This document shows positions 54,225 through 61,036 of a DNA stretch of 64,000 bases, piece after piece. Origin of the DNA: Adhaeribacter radiodurans. Its GTDB lineage: Bacteria > Bacteroidota > Bacteroidia > Cytophagales > Hymenobacteraceae. The stretch is from positions 4,030,001 through 4,094,000 of the forward strand of contig NZ_CP055153.1 of NCBI RefSeq assembly GCF_014075995.1, written 5' to 3'. The notes below the pieces were generated by a model. That model did not search any database and was not told where the DNA came from. It saw only the letters and a program-made list of their open reading frames with translations. Each line of letters opens with the position of its first letter. Position 1 is the stretch's first letter. Made by a program: the position numbers and the translations under genes.

Positions 54225-57200
54225 ATGAAAAAATTGCTTACTCTTTTTGGTTGTAATTCTTCAATTTCTCCCCTTCGTCTGAGTTTCATTTTTGTTTTAT
54301 TTTTTCTCTTAAAGTCCAGTGGGGCAAACGCGCAAAGCAAAGTGACCAAACAATGGGATAAAACTTTTGGCGGCAGCGTGAACGATTATTTTAGTGCTTC
54401 AGCCCCCACCTTGGATGGCGGGTATCTACTGGGAGGCTCTTCTTATTCCACCAAAAGCGGAGATAAAAGCGAAGTAAATAAAGGCGATGTTAATTGCAGC
54501 TTTGGCCCGTGTTATTATACCTCCGAAGATTTTTGGCTGGTAAAAACCGATGCCAACGGCAAGAAAGTATGGGATAAAACTTTAGGTGGAAGAGGAAGTG
54601 ATTACTTGAAAGTAATTATTTCTTTACCCGAGGGTGGTTACCTTTTAGGAGGAAGCTCTTATTCGGCTGCCGGTGAGGATAAAAGTGAAAACAGCCGGGG
54701 CTACAGCGATTATTGGATTGTAAAAATTGACTTGTACGGAAATAAAATCTGGGATAAAACTTTTGGTGGCAATAACGCCGATGACCTGGAAGCCATAATA
54801 GCTACTCCCGATGGTGGTTTTTTACTGGGAGGCACTTCTTTTTCGGGTATGGGCAGCGACAAAAGCGACATTAACCGGGGCGAAAACAGCTCCGATTATT
54901 GGATTGTTAAAATAAACCGAAACGGGGATAAAGAATGGGATAAAACCTTTGGCGGCACCCACATGGATAACCTGGCTTCTATAATTGCGACTCCCAATGG
55001 TGATTATTTACTCGGTGGTTCTTCTAACTCCCTCGTGAGCGGCGATAAAACGGCTGCCAATAATGCGCAAAACCTCAATACCTATAATTTCTGGGTTATT
55101 AAAATGGATAGCCAGGGAAATAAAAAATGGGATTTCACCTATGGCTTTACCAATTTTGATAGCTATTTAACTACTATTCTATTTGAGCCGGTAAGTTCTC
55201 AATTTATTCTGGGAGGTTCTACCATCGGAAATTCAACGGGTCAAACTGATTATGATTATCTGGTAGCCAACATTGATGAAAACGGAGTAGAAAACAATAT
55301 AGTAGCCGTAGGCGGTAAAAAAAACGATTTTCTGAGTACTATTGCTCCTACCCCGGAGGGAAATATTTTAATAGGTGGTACTTCCTTTTCCGGAGCCGGC
55401 AAAGATAAAAGCGAAGAAAACAAAGGCTACGAAGATTATTGGCTGGTTTGCTTAAAGGCTAGTAAAAAGATATGGGATATAACTTTGGGTGGCCGCGATT
55501 CTGATTTACTCGCAGCCATACTCCCTACCCCGGATGGAGGTTACTTGTTATCCGGCACTTCTAACTCTACCATTAGCGGCAATAAAACCGAAAATAGCCA
55601 GGGTAGCCGGGATTATTGGCTGGTAAAGTTAATCGAAGCTTTTCCGCCGGTTACTTCGATAACTGACGTTCGTTTTGGCGGAACCGACCACGACAATTTT
55701 ACTAATTTTATAAAAACCGGCGATAATGGGTACCTTTTAGGTGGTTATTCCAGGTCCGGCCAAAATGGCGACAAAAGCCAACCGAGCCAGGGAGGTTTCG
55801 ATTATTGGGTAGTTAAAACCAATGCCGCCGGCCAGGAAATCTGGAACAAACGTTTTGGCGGCACTGGCAACGATTATCTTAACTGTTTTTTACAAACCCC
55901 CGATGGCGGCTATTTGCTGGGCGGCAGTTCAGAGTCTGGGGTGGGTGGCGATAAAACCGGCGTGAGCAGGGGCGATCGGGATTTTTGGGTGGTAAAAATT
56001 AGCTCTACAGGCGAAAAAGAATGGGACCATACTTATGGCGGTAGTGGTTTCGAAGATTTACGTCAAATACGGCAACTACCTTCCGGAAATTTTGTTTTGG
56101 CCGGTTACAGCATTTCTCCGGCCGGCGATGATAAAAGCGAAAACAGCCGTGGCGGCTATGATTTTTGGATTGTTTTATTAAATTCTAACGGCAATAAAAT
56201 AGCAGATTATCGCTACGGCGGTAATGCCAACGATTACCTGCAAGACGTATTGATTAACCCCGACGGCAGCTTACTATTAGGCGGTACTTCCTTATCCGGG
56301 GAAAGCAGCGACAAAACCCAGCCTAGCCAGGGCAGTTCTGATTACTGGATAGTTAAAATAAATGCCGAGGGGCAAATACTTTGGGATAAAAGTTTCGGCA
56401 GTTCCAGCGAAGATAATCTTTCTACAATAGCGGCAATAGATAATCATTACCTGTTAGCGGGGTCCAGCAACTCGCCGGAAGGTGGCAACAAAAGCCAAAA
56501 TAGCCAGGGCGGCAAAGACTTCTGGATTTTAAAAGTAGATAATACTGGTCAAAAAATATGGGATAAAACCTACGGCGGCAATCAAAACGAAGAACTAAGA
56601 TCGGTAGCTATAGCGGTAGATGGCAGTTTATTGCTCGGTGGCACTTCTTTTTCCAGAGCCAGCGGCGATAAAACGCAGCCTAGCCAGGGCAGCTGCGATT
56701 ATTGGGCTGTAAAAACAAATAACGCGGGCACTTTGCAATGGAACAAACGGTTTGGTGGCACTGGTAGCGACGAGCTACGTACTTTATGGATGGAAAACGA
56801 CGGCAGTTATTTATTGGGTGGCCGCTCAAACTCAGACCAAAGTGGTGATCACACCCAAACCAGCCAGGGTCGCACCGATTTTTGGTTGGTAAAAGTACCG
56901 GCAACTACTACTCCCCGCATCCCAGCCGAAGCATTTACTTTTTTTTCCACTTCGGAAGTTACTTTACCCGCCGAACCTGATTTGAGAACTTACCCTAATC
57001 CTTTTTCGCAACAACTTTCCATTACCTATCAAACCAGCAAATCGCAATTAGTAAATGTCCAAGTCCTTGACAGCCAAGGACGCAGAATAACAACTTTATA
57101 CCGGGCAATAGCACCTGCCGGTCAGCTTTTAAAATGGCAGTGGCAACCTGGGCCCCATTTACCCAATGGTTTGTACCTGTTACGTCTGCAAACTCCCGAA

Positions 57201-57236
57201 AAAATCAGTCAACAAAAAATATTATTTTTACGTTAA
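54225..57236 (+). CDS. Giant secreted repeat protein 1 (7+7 propeller-like repeats, T9SS)
   Basis: 1003 residues. Signal peptide to about residue 37 (SGANAQS). Fourteen units of about 60-65 residues follow, each WDKTFGG..xD.L..I..TPDGGYLLGGSS.S..SGDKSE...G..DYW.VK.D..GNK. A short break (EAFPPVTSITDV, about residue 480) divides them 7 + 7, so two seven-bladed beta-propellers are likely. Units 8-14 prefer RFGG/RYGG and S-Q-G-rich loops. The C-terminal 80 residues are a T9SS sorting domain (TYPNPFSQQLSITY ... NGLYLLRLQTPEK). No enzyme motif. Probably cell-surface, adhesive or glycan-binding; ligand unknown. Confidence 0.9.
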   Translation: MKKLLTLFGCNSSISPLRLSFIFVLFFLLKSSGANAQSKVTKQWDKTFGGSVNDYFSASAPTLDGGYLLGGSSYSTKSGDKSEVNKGDVNCSFGPCYYTSEDFWLVKTDANGKKVWDKTLGGRGSDYLKVIISLPEGGYLLGGSSYSAAGEDKSENSRGYSDYWIVKIDLYGNKIWDKTFGGNNADDLEAIIATPDGGFLLGGTSFSGMGSDKSDINRGENSSDYWIVKINRNGDKEWDKTFGGTHMDNLASIIATPNGDYLLGGSSNSLVSGDKTAANNAQNLNTYNFWVIKMDSQGNKKWDFTYGFTNFDSYLTTILFEPVSSQFILGGSTIGNSTGQTDYDYLVANIDENGVENNIVAVGGKKNDFLSTIAPTPEGNILIGGTSFSGAGKDKSEENKGYEDYWLVCLKASKKIWDITLGGRDSDLLAAILPTPDGGYLLSGTSNSTISGNKTENSQGSRDYWLVKLIEAFPPVTSITDVRFGGTDHDNFTNFIKTGDNGYLLGGYSRSGQNGDKSQPSQGGFDYWVVKTNAAGQEIWNKRFGGTGNDYLNCFLQTPDGGYLLGGSSESGVGGDKTGVSRGDRDFWVVKISSTGEKEWDHTYGGSGFEDLRQIRQLPSGNFVLAGYSISPAGDDKSENSRGGYDFWIVLLNSNGNKIADYRYGGNANDYLQDVLINPDGSLLLGGTSLSGESSDKTQPSQGSSDYWIVKINAEGQILWDKSFGSSSEDNLSTIAAIDNHYLLAGSSNSPEGGNKSQNSQGGKDFWILKVDNTGQKIWDKTYGGNQNEELRSVAIAVDGSLLLGGTSFSRASGDKTQPSQGSCDYWAVKTNNAGTLQWNKRFGGTGSDELRTLWMENDGSYLLGGRSNSDQSGDHTQTSQGRTDFWLVKVPATTTPRIPAEAFTFFSTSEVTLPAEPDLRTYPNPFSQQLSITYQTSKSQLVNVQVLDSQGRRITTLYRAIAPAGQLLKWQWQPGPHLPNGLYLLRLQTPEKISQQKILFLR

Positions 57237-57639
57237 CTAAAATCGTCCAGAATCATAATCGAATAATTATCGGCTGGTAGTAACCTGTTCGGTTACGTTG
57301 CTTTTTCAACAAAATCCTTGTTGGTACAATACTATTTCTTATTAATAAATTCTACACTTAAACTGTTCAAGTTCCTTTAATCATTTAAAAGGAAATACTA
57401 CCTTTTCCGTAAATACTATTTTGTTCCAGAATCCTTCTATTATTCCTGTATTTTCCTTTTCCTAAACAATTATTTAACAAAAATTTAATATTTCAGGTAT
57501 AAAAATACCTAAGTTTAGGGATACCGCCCTATTCTAATTACTGGTACATTTACCTGTTTTAATATAGAGAATCCACTATTAGAATTTAATAGTGAAAGGA
57601 TATTCCTATATACTGGCAATTAAACTTTAATATAATTTT
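57237..57639. other. 403-base spacer between tandem paralogues
   Basis: A/T-rich, stops in all frames, no hairpin of note. It should hold a promoter for the second repeat protein. Confidence 0.45.
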
Positions 57640-60600
57640 ATGAACACACGTTTTACATGGCTCACCCTGCTCCCACAACGGCCAGGCAGGTTATCTTACC
57701 CATTCCGCTTAGCTATTCTTTTAATTACACTTATTTTTTTTTCTTCCATCTCGTTTGCCCAGAATATTCAATGGGATAAAACTTTAGGGGGAAGTGAAGA
57801 CGACCGTTTAAGAGTTGTTCAGCAAACCAGCGATGGTGGCTATATTCTTGGGGGCTTTTCAGAATCAAATAAAAGTGGCGATAAATCCCAAAATAATAAG
57901 GATGCCGCCGGCGGTATTTACCGAGATTACTGGATTGTGAAACTAAAAGCCGACGGCAGTAAAGAATGGGATAAGACCATTGGCGCAAACCGAAATGACT
58001 ATTTAATGGCACTTCAACAGACCAGTGATGGCGGTTATATTCTGGGTGGATATAGTTCTTCTACTAAAAGCGGCGATAAATCCGCTGACGGTAAGGGCGA
58101 ATATGACTACTGGGTAGTAAAATTAAGTGCTAATGGCACGAAAGTTTGGGATAAAACCTATGGCGGCACCGGCGATGATCAACTTTACTCTTTGCAGCAG
58201 ACCAAAGATGGCGGCTACATTTTAGCCGGGAATTCTGCCTCTGGTATTTCGGGCGATAAAACCGAGGCTTCACGGGATCCAAGCGACCAATATCCTAAAA
58301 GCGATTTCTGGGTTTTAAAATTAAAAGCTGATGGTAGTAAAGAATGGGATAAAACGATTGGCGGTTCAGGCGCTGATTTTTTAAAATCTGTAAGGCAAAC
58401 CAGCGATGGTGGATACATCCTGGGTGGTACCTCTGAGTCAGACATCAGCGGCGATAAAAGTCAGGCGAATAAAGGTAAACTATACTCCTCCGACTTTTGG
58501 ATGGTAAAATTAAAAGCTGATGGTTCTAAGGATTGGGATAAAACCATTGGAGGATCCGATAATGATGCTTTGGCTGTACTTCGACAAACCAATGATGGGG
58601 GTTATATTCTGGGAGGTAATTCTTTTTCAAGTAAATCCGGCGACAAATCAGAAGAGCCAAGAGGTGGCTATGAAGATTACTGGGTAGTAAAAACAGATGC
58701 TCAAGGCAACAAGCAGTGGGACAAAACCATTGGTGGAACAGTAACCGATGTTTTAGCAACGTTGGAGCTGACCGATGATGGTGGCTATTTACTCGGCGGA
58801 ACTTCCCGCTCCGGCATCAGTGGTGATAAAACCGAAAAAAACCGGGGCGATCTTGTGGATGAATGGGGCGAATATGTAGATGATTATTGGGTAGTTAAAC
58901 TGAAAGCCGATGGTTCCAAAGCCTGGGATAAAACTTTAGGCAGCGAAAGCTACGATATCTTAAGTTCTTTGCAACAAACCAAAGATGGTGGGTATATTAT
59001 CGCCGGGTCCACTCCAGAAACGGGAGGCAACAAAACCGAGCCGAGCCGGGGCGGGTACGATTACTGGGTAGTAAAACTGGATAACAACGCCAAAAAGAAC
59101 CAGCAGATTACCTTCGCTCCGCTGCCAGACGTAGATTATGCCACGCAAAAAAACGTTACGTTAAAAGCCACCTCCAGTTCCGGCTTACCGGTTTCTTTTA
59201 GTTTACTATCCGGCCCGGCCACCATCCAAAACAACATACTTACGCTTACTGGTCGTCCGGGAACCGTAACGGTACAAGCTTCCCAAGCCGGCAACAATGA
59301 ATATTACCAGGCAGAAGCGGTTACCCGCAGTTTTCAAGTGAGCGTTCCTTTAAATGCTAATTTCTGGGATATGCGCTACGGCGGCTCTGGTACCGACAAC
59401 TTAACCACCGCTATTAAAACTATCGATGGCGGTTATTTGGCTGGTGGATACTCTAGCTCCGTTATTTCCGGGGAAAGAAGCCAGGCAGGTCGGGGTCAGA
59501 ATGATTACTGGATTGTAAAAACTGATAAATACGGCCGTAAACTCTGGGACAAGCGGTACGGTGGATCGGGGAACGATTACCTCAATCGAATCATTCAAAC
59601 CCGGGATGGCGGCTATTTACTCGGCGGTTCTTCACTCTCCGGAGTAAACGGAGATAAAACCCAGGCTAGTCGCGGCGATCGGGATTATTGGGTAGTAAAA
59701 GTAGATGCCCAAGGCAACAAACAATGGGATAAAACTTTTGGTGGCAACGGTTACGATGAGTTACGAAAAATAGTGCAGTTGAGCACGGGCGAATACGTGT
59801 TAGGAGGTTACAGCAACTCACCCGTGAGCGGTGATAAAAGCCAGGATACCCAAGGCCGAAATGATTATTGGCTAGTGAAAATTAGTAGCACCGGCACCAA
59901 GATATGGGATAAGCGTTACGGGGGCACCGGCGAAGAAACTTTAGGCAGTTTTACCGAAACCCGCGACGGCGGCTTTTTACTGGGCGGCGAATCATTTTCC
60001 AGTGCTAACGGAGACAAGTACCAGGCCAGCCGGGGCGGCAGCGACTTCTGGGTAATACGGGTAGATAAAGACGGTAAAAAGCTGTGGGATAAAACCTACG
60101 GTGGCAGTAACCAAGATGCTATTTCATCGGTGAGTCGCAGTAACGGAGAAACATTTATTTTATCCGGAACCAGCTCTTCCTCCATTAGCGGGGAGAGAAG
60201 CCAGGCCAACAAGGGTAAAAATGATTACTGGGTAGTAAAAATAGATGCGCAAGGCAATAAACTATGGGATAAAGCCTTTGGAGGCAACGACAACGATCAA
60301 TTAGAAGCTAGCACTACTTTGGCTGACGGAAGTACTATTCTAGCGGGTAGCTCTTGGTCAGAGGTGAGTGGCGACAAAACCAAGGCTGGTCAGGGATCAA
60401 ATGATTACTGGTTAGTTAAAATAGATGCTTCCGGTGCTAAACAATGGGACAAACGTTATGGGGGCAGCAGCTTCGAAGAAGTTCGGACTGTGTTTCAAAC
60501 GCAAGATGGCGGCTTGTTAATAGGTGGCCGTTCCGCTTCGGGTGAAAGCGGGGATAAAACCCAGCCCAGCCAAGGCGAAACGGATTTCTGGTTAGTAAAA

Positions 60601-60945
60601 GTATCACCGGATAGTTTGTCTACTCTGGCTACTATAGCAGCACGAGTTACTAATTCCGTTTCTTCGTCTATTTTAACAAGCGAAAAAGTAAATTTAACTG
60701 CCTATCCCAATCCTTCCCAGGATAAAGTAACCATCAAATTTACTTTACCTAATACACAAACTGCTTCGGTAAAAGTATACAATAGCCAGGGCAAAGAAAT
60801 TACCACTTTGTTTAACGGCCAAGCACAAGCGAATCAAACCTACCAAGTGCAATGGCAGGGTTCCAGCTACAAGGCAAATTTGTATTTTATTCAATTGCAA
60901 ACACCTACCATACGGCAACAACACAAACTACTCTTAACAAAATAG
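57640..60945 (+). CDS. Giant secreted repeat protein 2 (7+7 repeats with central Ig-like module, T9SS)
   Basis: 1101 residues. Signal peptide to about residue 41 (SISFAQN). Seven WDKTIGG...TSDGGYILGG...SGDKS...DYWVVKL.ADGSK units (about 42-485), then an Ig-like/MBG-type module (QQITFAPLPDVDYATQKNVTL ... ATIQNNILTLTGRPGTVTVQA, about 487-570), then seven more units (about 572-990) with RYGG/TFGG openings. A T9SS sorting domain closes (AYPNPSQDKVTIKF ... ANLYFIQLQTPT). Paralogue of its neighbours; the inserted module is shared with protein 3 but not protein 1. Predicted surface or released; ligand unknown. Confidence 0.92.
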   Translation: MNTRFTWLTLLPQRPGRLSYPFRLAILLITLIFFSSISFAQNIQWDKTLGGSEDDRLRVVQQTSDGGYILGGFSESNKSGDKSQNNKDAAGGIYRDYWIVKLKADGSKEWDKTIGANRNDYLMALQQTSDGGYILGGYSSSTKSGDKSADGKGEYDYWVVKLSANGTKVWDKTYGGTGDDQLYSLQQTKDGGYILAGNSASGISGDKTEASRDPSDQYPKSDFWVLKLKADGSKEWDKTIGGSGADFLKSVRQTSDGGYILGGTSESDISGDKSQANKGKLYSSDFWMVKLKADGSKDWDKTIGGSDNDALAVLRQTNDGGYILGGNSFSSKSGDKSEEPRGGYEDYWVVKTDAQGNKQWDKTIGGTVTDVLATLELTDDGGYLLGGTSRSGISGDKTEKNRGDLVDEWGEYVDDYWVVKLKADGSKAWDKTLGSESYDILSSLQQTKDGGYIIAGSTPETGGNKTEPSRGGYDYWVVKLDNNAKKNQQITFAPLPDVDYATQKNVTLKATSSSGLPVSFSLLSGPATIQNNILTLTGRPGTVTVQASQAGNNEYYQAEAVTRSFQVSVPLNANFWDMRYGGSGTDNLTTAIKTIDGGYLAGGYSSSVISGERSQAGRGQNDYWIVKTDKYGRKLWDKRYGGSGNDYLNRIIQTRDGGYLLGGSSLSGVNGDKTQASRGDRDYWVVKVDAQGNKQWDKTFGGNGYDELRKIVQLSTGEYVLGGYSNSPVSGDKSQDTQGRNDYWLVKISSTGTKIWDKRYGGTGEETLGSFTETRDGGFLLGGESFSSANGDKYQASRGGSDFWVIRVDKDGKKLWDKTYGGSNQDAISSVSRSNGETFILSGTSSSSISGERSQANKGKNDYWVVKIDAQGNKLWDKAFGGNDNDQLEASTTLADGSTILAGSSWSEVSGDKTKAGQGSNDYWLVKIDASGAKQWDKRYGGSSFEEVRTVFQTQDGGLLIGGRSASGESGDKTQPSQGETDFWLVKVSPDSLSTLATIAARVTNSVSSSILTSEKVNLTAYPNPSQDKVTIKFTLPNTQTASVKVYNSQGKEITTLFNGQAQANQTYQVQWQGSSYKANLYFIQLQTPTIRQQHKLLLTK

Positions 60946-60955
60946 TAGATTTATC

Positions 60956-60988
60956 TTTGGCTACCGGAAAAGTTTTCCGGTAGCCAAA
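60956..60988 (+). terminator. Intrinsic terminator after repeat protein 2
   Basis: 16-bp perfect arms (TTTGGCTACCGGAAAA and complement) with a single-base centre, followed by T7. It lies 11 bases after the stop and ends transcription before the third paralogue. Confidence 0.93.
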
Positions 60989-61036
60989 TTTTTTTATTCG
61001 GGTTCCTTTCTCTACCATTCAAATTTTACCAAGCTT